Source of the DNA: Candidatus Zixiibacteriota bacterium | GTDB lineage: Bacteria > Zixibacteria > MSB-5A5 > GN15 > PGXB01 | Length of the DNA stretch: 8,625 nt | Assembly: GCA_026397495.1 (NCBI GenBank) | Contig: JAPLUS010000138.1 | Location: 1 to 8,625 of the forward strand | Reading direction: 5' to 3' | In this document: positions 1 through 5,228 of the stretch, piece after piece | Layout: every line of letters starts with the position of its first letter | How positions within the stretch are numbered: the stretch's first letter is position 1 | Translations under genes and position numbers: made by a program | Notes under the pieces: generated by a model | Told to the model about the DNA's origin: nothing | Seen by the model: only the letters and a program-made list of their open reading frames with translations | Database searches by the model: none

Positions 1-666
1 GGAACGTTAGCTCACTCGGTTTATCTGGGAGGCCCTCTGGTATCGGTTTTATTTACTGTCTTTTTAATGCTGGTTGCATTTGTGGCAGAGAGATTCCTTT
101 CTCTTTATCGAGTAGCTAAAGGAAAAAGTTCAGTCCAGATATTTTTCAAGAATTTAATTACGCTACTGAAATCTGATGACTATGACGGCGCTTTGGCCGC
201 CTGTGATAAACAGCGTGGAACTACCGCCAATGTTCTTCGGGCCGGTATTGAAAAATACCGTGAAGTGAGAAATGATAAATCGGTCGATCGTGAAAAAAGG
301 ATTACTCTGACTCAGTCTGCTATCGATGAGGCCAATGCTCTGGAAGGTCCGCTTCTGGAAAGAAATCTTATCGCCCTATCAACAATAGCTTCCATTGCCA
401 CCATGATTGGGCTTTTAGGAACGACGATCGGTATGATTCGCGCTTTTGCGGCGACCGGTAATGTTGAAGGCGGCGTTATTGATGCCCAGCAGCTGGCGGT
501 CGGTATTTCAGAAGCTCTGGTAAATACCGCCAGCGGTTTGGTTTCTGGTATCCTGGGAATCTTTTTCTATAATTTCTTTGTCAACAAAGTAGATTCCTTC
601 AATTATACAACTGATGAAGCAACCTTTGAGGTAATCCAGCTTCTTAAAGAAAAAGAAGGTAAATAA
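1..666 (+). CDS. exbB: MotA/TolQ/ExbB proton channel family protein (5' partial)
   Basis: Inner-membrane channel subunit that, with ExbD, converts the proton gradient into work delivered by TonB (or TolA) to the outer membrane. The frame is open from base 1, so the true start lies upstream; the ATG at 67 falls inside transmembrane segment 1 and is not the real start. The visible 221 residues show TM1 (about residues 10-32), a cytoplasmic loop, then the conserved TM2 with GLLGTTIGMIRAF and TM3 starting ALVNTASGLVSGILGIF, the signature of the MotA/TolQ/ExbB family. The stop is followed 3 bases later by the first exbD-type gene, and two TonB-like genes come next, which favours ExbB over TolQ or MotA. 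Only a few dozen N-terminal residues are likely missing. Family assignment is secure; the ExbB versus TolQ label rests on context. Confidence 0.93.
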   Translation, partial: GTLAHSVYLGGPLVSVLFTVFLMLVAFVAERFLSLYRVAKGKSSVQIFFKNLITLLKSDDYDGALAACDKQRGTTANVLRAGIEKYREVRNDKSVDREKRITLTQSAIDEANALEGPLLERNLIALSTIASIATMIGLLGTTIGMIRAFAATGNVEGGVIDAQQLAVGISEALVNTASGLVSGILGIFFYNFFVNKVDSFNYTTDEATFEVIQLLKEKEGK

Positions 667-669
667 TCT

Positions 670-1164
670 ATGGCTATTAAGAAGAAAAGGCGGTTGGGCA
701 TCAAGATCGATATGACCCCGATGGTCGATATTGCCTTTCTCCTTCTCATATTTTACATGTCCACTACCCAGTTTAAACCGCCGGAAGCAAAAGCGGTTAC
801 TCTGCCGGTGTCACATTCCCAGATCCAGCTGCCGGATAAGGACATCATTAATGTTACCGTAACCAAGAAAGACTCAATCTTTGTTGACTTTCTCCAGAAA
901 GAAAAGATTGTCATTGACGGAAATGAGATGACCACTACGGTCCGAAAGTACGCTGAGGCGGATCCCGGTACAGTGAGTTCCATCATCAACCGAGCCAGAG
1001 CTATGAACATAAGAGCCCTGATTGTCATTAAGGCCGATAAGGATGCCAGCTTTGGTGTTATGAATGATGTAATGAATTCGATGAAAGAAAACAACTTAAC
1101 ACGTTTCCTGATTATTACCAACAACGAGAGTGAAGCCGCTCAAAAGGCAAAGGCTGGAGCGTGA
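670..1164 (+). CDS. exbD: ExbD/TolR family biopolymer transport protein (first copy)
   Basis: Single-pass inner-membrane partner of ExbB, 164 aa. The N-terminus is a basic cytoplasmic tail (KKKRR) followed by IDMTPMVDIAFLLLIFYM, the hallmark of ExbD/TolR. Asp20 in the membrane segment corresponds to the proton-carrying aspartate of the family. The rest (about residues 35-164) is periplasmic, with the mixed alpha/beta pattern of the domain, including a DKDASFGVMNDVMNSMKEN stretch typical of its C-terminal part. It starts 3 bases after the exbB stop with a purine-rich GAAGGT about 9 bases upstream, so it is almost certainly cotranscribed and translationally coupled. A second, longer ExbD follows directly, and such tandem pairs are common in FCB-group bacteria. 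Confidence 0.95.
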   Translation: MAIKKKRRLGIKIDMTPMVDIAFLLLIFYMSTTQFKPPEAKAVTLPVSHSQIQLPDKDIINVTVTKKDSIFVDFLQKEKIVIDGNEMTTTVRKYAEADPGTVSSIINRARAMNIRALIVIKADKDASFGVMNDVMNSMKENNLTRFLIITNNESEAAQKAKAGA

Positions 1165-1191
1165 TGGAGATGATGGAAAGGAGTAAGATAG

Positions 1192-1836
1192 ATGGCCGGT
1201 GAAGTTGTCCAACGCGAAAAGGCCGGTAAGACTAAAGGTCATCGAAGACCCAAAAGGAGAATGGCCATTAGGATTGATATGACTCCTATGGTTGATATCG
1301 CTTTCCTGCTTTTGATATTCTATATGGTTTCGACCGTGTTTTCGATGCCTCAGGCAATGGAAATCAATTTGCCACCGAAGGAACAGACGGAGCAGGTGGA
1401 GGTAGCCGAATCGAATTTATTAACTATCCGTATTGATGGTTCCGATAGGTTTTTCTGGAATGTCGGTAATCCGGCCAAAAATCTACCGCAATTAGTTCCC
1501 TCTTTCAAAGTTATGGCTGATTCCGGCAAGTATCAGGTCAATTCTGATTCAATGCGGATGATTTTGAGGAATCTCAATTTCGATAATCCCAAATTGAGTA
1601 CTCTTATAAAGATCAAGAAAAATGCCCGATATAATTCCATGGTCGATATACTCGATGAGATTGACGTGCTGGAACGTTCGTGGAATGCCGAAAAAGCCAG
1701 ACAACTGGGCAAGAAAGTCGAAAACCTGGCCAAGGATGAAAAATTCTCCTACCGTTATGCTATCGGCGATTGGGAAGACAGCGATGACCGCATCGTGGAA
1801 GCCGCATCTGGTGGAGTGATGGGGGGTGGAAATTAA
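1192..1836 (+). CDS. exbD: ExbD/TolR family biopolymer transport protein (second, longer copy)
   Basis: Second ExbD-type subunit, 214 aa, about 50 residues longer than its neighbour. A strongly basic N-terminus (KGHRRPKRR) precedes the same IDMTPMVDIAFLLLIFYM membrane signature, with the functional aspartate at residue 35. The two paralogues are nearly identical over this segment but diverge strongly in the periplasmic part. This copy carries an extra stretch before the KIKKNARYNSMVDILDEIDV motif and an acidic, glycine-rich C-terminal extension ending GGVMGGGN. The start is set by AAAGGAG at 1177-1183, 8 bases before the ATG. It lies 27 bases after the first exbD and 2 bases before tonB. A heteromeric ExbD pair in one complex is plausible but inferred. 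Confidence 0.94.
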   Translation: MAGEVVQREKAGKTKGHRRPKRRMAIRIDMTPMVDIAFLLLIFYMVSTVFSMPQAMEINLPPKEQTEQVEVAESNLLTIRIDGSDRFFWNVGNPAKNLPQLVPSFKVMADSGKYQVNSDSMRMILRNLNFDNPKLSTLIKIKKNARYNSMVDILDEIDVLERSWNAEKARQLGKKVENLAKDEKFSYRYAIGDWEDSDDRIVEAASGGVMGGGN

Positions 1837-1838
1837 TT

Positions 1839-2576
1839 ATGAATAGGATGTACCCTTCTTTACGTAGCGATTATGGCGCTTTTGAGCTAAAGCTCAAGTA
1901 CCAACGCAATATGCTGACCGGAACTCTCTTTGCCGCCTTGCTAGTGCTGATTACTTTTAGCGCTATTTTTATCTATCGGCTTCTGACTGCGGACGAAATG
2001 GAAAATGTGCCGGTGCAGATTATTAAGACTATCGCCGATCTCGGCCCGCCGCCGAGCGTCGCCAAAAAACCGCCTGAAATTAAAATTTCGCAACCTAATT
2101 TGGTGGCCCCTAAGGTGGGAATTCCTAAACCGGTTGCCGATGATGAAGCGGTAGATAATGATGTGGTGATTGCTTCAAAGCAGGATTTGGCGGACATTGT
2201 CGCACCGTCAGCTATGGATACCGGGGCCGGGGGAGGCATTGTCGTTGATATTCCGCAGGATGAATATCTGCCCGCACCCGATGAATTTGTTCCGGTAGAA
2301 ATAGGGGCCGAGATGATTTATAGGGAACCTCCCGAATATCCGCGACCGGCCAAGATTGCCGGCATGGAAGCGATGGTTTGGGTCAAGGCTTTGGTTGACA
2401 AGAGCGGCAATGTTGTCAAAGCAATGATTTTCAAATCATCCGGCAGTAAGGCCGGCTTCGATGAAGCCGCCGTGGCTTCAGCATATAAGTGTAAATTTAA
2501 ACCGGCTATACAGAATGGCCGTCCCGTTGCTCTCTGGGTGGCATACCAGGTTGAGTTTACCCTGAGAGAACGGTAG
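1839..2576 (+). CDS. tonB: Energy transducer TonB
   Basis: Periplasm-spanning protein that carries energy from ExbB/ExbD to TonB-dependent outer-membrane receptors; 245 aa. The layout is a short cytoplasmic N-terminus, one membrane anchor at about residues 25-46, a proline-containing periplasmic linker (about 55-155, with PPPSVAKKPPE and KVGIPKP), and a C-terminal TonB domain at about 160-245. That domain has the REPPEYPRPAKIAGMEAMVW entry motif, then VKALVDKSGNVVKAMI, a hydrophobic AAVASAYKCKFKPA helix/strand and the terminal VAYQVEF strand. The ATG at 1839 is 2 bases after the upstream stop and preceded by a GGGGGGTGGA purine run; a second in-frame ATG at 1848 would only remove three residues. 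The last gene of a coupled exbB-exbD-exbD-tonB set. Confidence 0.94.
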   Translation: MNRMYPSLRSDYGAFELKLKYQRNMLTGTLFAALLVLITFSAIFIYRLLTADEMENVPVQIIKTIADLGPPPSVAKKPPEIKISQPNLVAPKVGIPKPVADDEAVDNDVVIASKQDLADIVAPSAMDTGAGGGIVVDIPQDEYLPAPDEFVPVEIGAEMIYREPPEYPRPAKIAGMEAMVWVKALVDKSGNVVKAMIFKSSGSKAGFDEAAVASAYKCKFKPAIQNGRPVALWVAYQVEFTLRER

Positions 2577-2594
2577 ATTATTCATTAGGCAGAT

Positions 2595-2627
2595 TGCGGC
2601 ATCCTCCTTGCTATAGGAGGTGCTGTA
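2595..2627 (+). promoter_or_regulatory. Hairpin sequestering the ribosome binding site of the second TonB-like gene
   Basis: The Shine-Dalgarno AGGAGG (2615-2620), 6 bases before the ATG at 2627, pairs perfectly with CCTCCT at 2603-2608 across a 6-base loop (TGCTAT). After one bulged T (2602) the stem continues with GCA/TGC, G:U, C:G, G:U and T:A. This gives 13 pairs reaching the A of the start codon. Such a fold would block initiation unless melted by temperature, by a bound factor, or by ribosomes finishing tonB, whose stop is at 2574-2576. The pairing is seen directly; the control role is inferred. No T-tract follows, so it is not a terminator. Confidence 0.6.
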
Positions 2628-3280
2628 TGTTCAGTACAAAAGGCAATCCGGTTTCACTAACCGGAATTATTGCCGGACATCGAGATGGTGAATATTATTT
2701 TGCCGTCAGTATAACTATCCTTCTATTGTTTCTTCTGTTTGTTCCTACCCTATTGCAGACGCCTTTGAAGATTAATCCGTCCGGTGTTACTTCCTTTTCT
2801 GTTCTGAATTTGTCGAAGAAATTAGATTTCATAAAATACTCTATTCCTATTTTTTCTCCGCCGCCTTTTCAACCGCTTGATCCTCTGGGCCAATTTGGCA
2901 TAGTGCCTGTTGCCCCGGGTGAGTTTGATGAGGCCGGTAATGCCACAACATATATATCAGATTGCCGTCGGCCGGACACCAATACCTATACTGCTTCCGA
3001 CTCTATGCTAAAGCATCCGGAGTTGATCTGGATGAAACAGCTTGACTACGCCGGGTCCTCCGCAGCAGCCGGCGTCAAGGGAGAAGTAACAATCAGTATT
3101 CTTGTGGATGAGCAGGGTCAGCCGCTGAATATTAAGGTGATATCCGAGAAACCTGAAAAACTTGGCCTTGGACAATCCGCAGTAGTGGCGGCACAGACAG
3201 CGGTTTTTTGCCCGGCGGTTAGAAATAAATGTCGGGTCAAATGCTGGGTGCAATTGCCGATAGAGATTGTTATGAAGTAA
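2627..3280 (+). CDS. Second TonB-like protein, cysteine-rich C-terminal domain
   Basis: Probable inner-membrane-anchored energy transducer of TonB type, 217 aa. A short N-terminus is followed by one membrane segment (about residues 24-44, rich in ILLLFLLFV), a periplasmic linker with SPPPFQPLDPLG, and a C-terminal domain (about 135-217). GEVTISILVDEQGQPLNIKV followed by SAVVAAQTAVFCPA matches the TonB C-terminal fold; the usual Tyr-Pro entry motif is absent. Four cysteines (113, 195, 202, 206) lie on the periplasmic side, three of them close together, suggesting disulfides. ATG 2627 is chosen for its perfect AGGAGG at 6 bases; the in-frame TTG at 2594 has no ribosome binding site and would add 11 unlikely residues. 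It lies 50 bases after tonB on the same strand, so it is probably the last gene of the operon. Confidence 0.82.
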   Translation: MFSTKGNPVSLTGIIAGHRDGEYYFAVSITILLLFLLFVPTLLQTPLKINPSGVTSFSVLNLSKKLDFIKYSIPIFSPPPFQPLDPLGQFGIVPVAPGEFDEAGNATTYISDCRRPDTNTYTASDSMLKHPELIWMKQLDYAGSSAAAGVKGEVTISILVDEQGQPLNIKVISEKPEKLGLGQSAVVAAQTAVFCPAVRNKCRVKCWVQLPIEIVMK

Positions 3281-3367
3281 TTGCTAAAGAATTTTTATTA
3301 ACCACCGCTGGGCACTTAATAAATAGTCATTCTATCAAAATTACTGTTATTGCTTCTAATATCACGC

Positions 3368-3393
3368 GCAGTCAGGAACCCATTCCTGACTGC
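3368..3393. repeat. Perfect 11-bp hairpin, GTCAGGAA family copy 1
   Basis: GCAGTCAGGAA and TTCCTGACTGC flank a 4-base loop (CCCA), an exact 11-bp stem. The central GTCAGGAA-N4-TTCCTGAC core recurs at 3541-3560. It is not followed by a T-run, so intrinsic termination is unlikely. It behaves like a dispersed palindromic repeat or a protein-binding site. Confidence 0.75.
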
Positions 3394-3401
3394 AGAATAT
3401 T

Positions 3402-3436
3402 CCGTCGGGAAATCCCGTTTGAAGCGGGACCGACGG
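3402..3436. repeat. Bulged GC-rich hairpin
   Basis: CCGTCGG (3402-3408) pairs with CCGACGG (3430-3436). Inside it TCCCG (3413-3417) pairs with CGGGA (3425-3429), leaving a GAAA bulge on the left and a 7-base loop. Together this is 12 pairs. It stands 8 bases after the first GTCAGGAA hairpin; no T-tract follows. Confidence 0.65.
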
Positions 3437-3538
3437 CACAAGTTGAGTTTCAGGTTGGGCTTCGAAGTAAAATAAGGCATTTTCCCATAACATACACTTT
3501 TTGGCAGACCTCAAAGCCTGCCGCCCACATGATAGATT

Positions 3539-3562
3539 CCGTCAGGAAGGGATTCCTGACGG
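3539..3562. repeat. Perfect 10-bp hairpin, GTCAGGAA family copy 2
   Basis: CCGTCAGGAA and TTCCTGACGG flank a 4-base loop (GGGA). The core of 8 bp per arm and the loop length are the same as in the copy at 3368-3393, and the outer pairs differ in a complementary way (GCA/TGC versus CC/GG at the ends). This is the pattern of a repeat family that keeps its pairing. Confidence 0.75.
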
Positions 3563-3653
3563 CGCCCTTAAGACTAAAACCATATATTGTATCATTCATA
3601 AGCATTGCAGCAATATATTGACTCATAAAATATTAATATTTGATAAAAATTGC

Positions 3654-3682
3654 TTGACAACTGCACAGATGTGCAGTATTTT
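3654..3682 (+). promoter_or_regulatory. Sigma-70 promoter of the winged-helix gene
   Basis: A perfect -35 hexamer TTGACA (3654-3659) is separated by exactly 17 bases from TATTTT (3677-3682, 5 of 6 matches to TATAAT). AT-rich sequence with a 14-base AT palindrome (AAATATTAATATTT, 3628-3641) lies just upstream and could act as an UP element. Transcription would start near 3689 and leave a leader of about 95 bases before the ATG at 3783. The spacer is filled by an operator-like palindrome. Confidence 0.8.
3660..3677. promoter_or_regulatory. Putative LexA-type (SOS) operator
   Basis: ACTGCACA-GA-TGTGCAGT is an 18-base palindrome with 8-bp perfect arms that exactly fills the space between the -35 and -10 boxes. 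Bases 3662-3675 read TGCAC-AGAT-GTGCA, which satisfies the TGCNC-N4-GTGCA pattern that I recall as the LexA box of Fibrobacter, a distant FCB relative. A repressor bound here would block RNA polymerase. The palindrome and its position are seen; the LexA assignment is inferred from memory of that motif, and another repressor cannot be excluded. Confidence 0.6.
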
Positions 3683-3782
3683 GTTTTTAATCGATGTATC
3701 TTAAAAAGACAGGATGAGATTAACTCTAAAAGGTGGAAAAACTTTCTTTAAAAAAGCGAAAATATTGAATAAGGAGGACAAA

Positions 3783-4283
3783 ATGAATGGGATCGCGGTA
3801 TCTGATGAGCCGACCGGATATAATTCCGAGATATCAACCCGCCGACAGGCGGGCAAGATTGGCTCTGTTTCCGGGCTCTGGCCTGCCATAATCGAACTGG
3901 ATGGAAGCTATGAAGCAGAAAGATATCTAATTAAGATCGATGGTGTTCCGATAAGACTAACGGGAAAATCATTTAAGTATTTGGCGAAATTGGCCTGCGC
4001 TCGTCTGAATTCTGCTTGCCCGGCAGGCAAGAATGATGGATGGATTTATAAGGATAATATTGAAATTGGTTTCAACCAAGCACGCTATTTATATCGCCTG
4101 AAACAGGAAATTAATGGTCAGGGGAGAGATGATTGGTCGGTTTTCGAAAATAATCGTTTGGGGCATTACCGTCTTGATCTGAAACCGTCTCAGATTAGAT
4201 TTAATCTTGATAATCTGAGGAGTAATCCTGATTATGAATTGCAACAGATTGCCGAAAGGCTGACACCACGGCTAATCAGTTGA
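3783..4283 (+). CDS. Small winged-helix DNA-binding protein (OmpR/PhoB-type C-terminal domain)
   Basis: Protein of 166 aa, probably a DNA-binding regulator. Residues about 50-133 follow the OmpR-type winged-helix plan: a beta start with IKIDGVPIRLTGKSFKYL, a first helix, then ARYLYRLKQEI in the place of the recognition helix (compare the family's YIxRLRKKL), and WSVFENNRLGHYRLDL as the wing (family form RGxGYRL). There is no receiver domain; the N-terminal 45 residues are unassigned. A loop, NSACPAGKND, sits between helices 1 and 2. The start is fixed by AAGGAGG (3771-3777), 5 bases before the ATG; the in-frame ATG at 3714 has no well-spaced site. The strong promoter with a LexA-like operator suggests induction by DNA damage. 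Its targets are unknown. The specific family is not recognised. Confidence 0.75.
   Translation: MNGIAVSDEPTGYNSEISTRRQAGKIGSVSGLWPAIIELDGSYEAERYLIKIDGVPIRLTGKSFKYLAKLACARLNSACPAGKNDGWIYKDNIEIGFNQARYLYRLKQEINGQGRDDWSVFENNRLGHYRLDLKPSQIRFNLDNLRSNPDYELQQIAERLTPRLIS
3838..3853. repeat. Short GC-rich palindrome inside the winged-helix gene (copy A)
   Basis: CCCGCC-GACA-GGCGGG is a perfect 6-bp hairpin within the coding sequence of the unassigned N-terminal part, followed by CAAGATTG. It encodes part of RRQAGK. A similar palindrome occurs at 4015-4031. Confidence 0.5.
4015..4031. repeat. Short GC-rich palindrome inside the winged-helix gene (copy B)
   Basis: CTTGCC-CGGCA-GGCAAG is a perfect 6-bp hairpin, followed by AATG. 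It encodes CPAGK in the loop between the first two helices of the winged-helix domain. The right half resembles that of the palindrome at 3838-3853. Confidence 0.5.
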
Positions 4284-4340
4284 TTCAACCATGTGAATTT
4301 GGGAGCCCTGCTTTAAATAGATTAAAATTCTGTAAATCTG

Positions 4341-4368
4341 TTGACTTATCGCCCCAGTTAAGTATATA
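4341..4368 (+). promoter_or_regulatory. Probable promoter of the lon-like gene
   Basis: TTGACT (4341-4346) and TATATA (4363-4368) are separated by 16 bases; an overlapping TATATG at 4365-4370 would give an 18-base spacer. The start of transcription would fall near 4375, about 30 bases before the ATG at 4405. No LexA-like palindrome is present here, so this gene may be expressed apart from the winged-helix gene upstream, though read-through is possible because no clear terminator lies between them. Confidence 0.5.
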
Positions 4369-4404
4369 TGAATTAGGCCGATACGATAAAAAAAGGGTTC
4401 ATTC

Positions 4405-5214
4405 ATGATAATAAAAACCGGTTTGCACATTCCGATTATCGCCTCTGATGGAGAACCTCTCCTGCCAATAATCCCAGCCAAGACATTAATTCTTTTCCCC
4501 GGAGAAGTAATCTCCCTTCAAGTTGGACGGCCAGAAAATCTGGCGCTGATTCAAGAGTATACTGATACCGATAAATTAATCGGGGTAACCTTTTCGCCAA
4601 GTGGGGATGGCTCAAAGGACACCGATCTTTGTCAAGTGGGAACCGCCGCCAAAATTACCTCTGTTAAAGATGGACCAGGTGGTTCAAAAATGATCTCATT
4701 GGAGGGAAGCAGACGAATTGCCCTCCAATCAATCCATTCCGAAACGCCCTATCTTACTGCCAAAGTCAGATTTATTGAAGAAAAAGAAGGTGATTTAACC
4801 AAAGCAGCGGAATCAATAGAGGAAATCATCGGAATTATTGAACAGATAACCAAAATTGATCCTACCTATTCGAATGAATTATCATTTGTCATAAAATTCA
4901 ATTTGAGTAACCCCGGCCAATTTGCGGATAAGATTGCGACCACCTTTCATTTCCCCCTTGCCTCCAAACAGGAAATTTTGGAGTCTTTCAAGTTAGATAC
5001 ACGCCTGCACAAAATTCTTAAATTTCTGAAAGCGGAGTTGGAACGGGCAGCCATCGCCTACGAAATCAAGAAAAACATTAAGGAAAGAAATGTCGATGAG
5101 CAAAAAAAAGACAACTGGGCGACGAATTTATCGAAGATAAAATTGCCCATCAATTACGGAACGAAATCAAGCAGAACAAACTACTTCCAACAGAAGTCCG
5201 GGAACGGGCGCTAA
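4405..5214 (+). CDS. lon: Lon-like protease, N-terminal part (zero frame before the frameshift)
   Basis: N-terminal substrate-binding (LAN) domain of a Lon-family protease. Residues about 18-215 match the domain: LPIIPAKTLILFPGEVISLQ is the typical opening, and LCQVGTAAKITSVKDG and EGSRRIALQSI are the usual inner motifs. The helical segment after residue 200 (HKILKFLKAELERAAIAYEI) leads toward the coiled coil. The start has AAAAGGG 7 bases upstream. At an A8 run (5102-5109) the frame stops encoding Lon: from residue 236 the zero frame gives unrelated sequence and ends at 5212-5214. The -1 frame continues the Lon sequence without a gap (RQLGDEFIEDKIAHQL and on). Without frameshifting the product is a 269-aa LAN domain alone. 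Joined with the second part it makes an 811-aa protein, normal Lon length. Confidence 0.9.
   Translation: MIIKTGLHIPIIASDGEPLLPIIPAKTLILFPGEVISLQVGRPENLALIQEYTDTDKLIGVTFSPSGDGSKDTDLCQVGTAAKITSVKDGPGGSKMISLEGSRRIALQSIHSETPYLTAKVRFIEEKEGDLTKAAESIEEIIGIIEQITKIDPTYSNELSFVIKFNLSNPGQFADKIATTFHFPLASKQEILESFKLDTRLHKILKFLKAELERAAIAYEIKKNIKERNVDEQKKDNWATNLSKIKLPINYGTKSSRTNYFQQKSGNGR
5103..5149 (+). other. Candidate -1 frameshift site: A-run plus downstream stem-loop
   Basis: The zero frame reads CAA AAA AAA GAC, so bases 5103-5109 form the heptamer A AAA AAA, a sequence that allows both tRNAs to re-pair after a -1 slip. The next codon then becomes AGA (5109-5111) and Lon sequence continues. After a 6-base spacer (5110-5115) comes a stem-loop: TGGGC (5116-5120) with GCCCA (5145-5149), and inside it AATTTATC (5125-5132) with GATAAAATT (5136-5144, one bulge) around a GAA loop. 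A purine-rich AAGGAAAG lies about 20 bases upstream of the run. The layout fits programmed -1 frameshifting, but a lost A in the run (real mutation, or sequencing/assembly error) gives the same picture. Confidence 0.55.
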
Positions 5215-5228
5215 TTGAAGTTGACCGT

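Larger units (their letters stand above)
3281..3653. other. Gene-free spacer with several hairpins
   Basis: Between the last TonB-like gene and the next promoter I see no credible gene. An open frame across 3229-3621 overlaps the end of the upstream gene, has no ribosome binding site and crosses three hairpins. The stretch holds an AT-rich inverted repeat (TTTATTAA 3294-3301 with TTAATAAA 3316-3323), three GC-richer hairpins listed separately, and a 14-base AT palindrome (3628-3641) just upstream of the promoter. No hairpin is followed by a proper T-run. Confidence 0.6.

Noticed and set aside
2594..2626. Upstream TTG start for the second TonB-like gene
   Set aside because: It has no Shine-Dalgarno sequence and lies in the hairpin stem; ATG 2627 has a perfect AGGAGG at 6 bases.
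3294..3323. AT-rich inverted repeat after the TonB operon as a terminator
   Set aside because: Eight A:T pairs around a 14-base loop with no T-run after it; probably base-composition chance.
3229..3621. Open frame of 130 codons after the second TonB-like gene
   Set aside because: It overlaps the end of the upstream gene, has no ribosome binding site, runs through three hairpins and gives no recognisable protein pattern.
3714..3782. Earlier ATG start for the winged-helix gene
   Set aside because: AGG abuts the ATG directly, too close for initiation, while AAGGAGG precedes the ATG at 3783 at proper distance; the extra 23 residues are Lys-rich and look like leader sequence.
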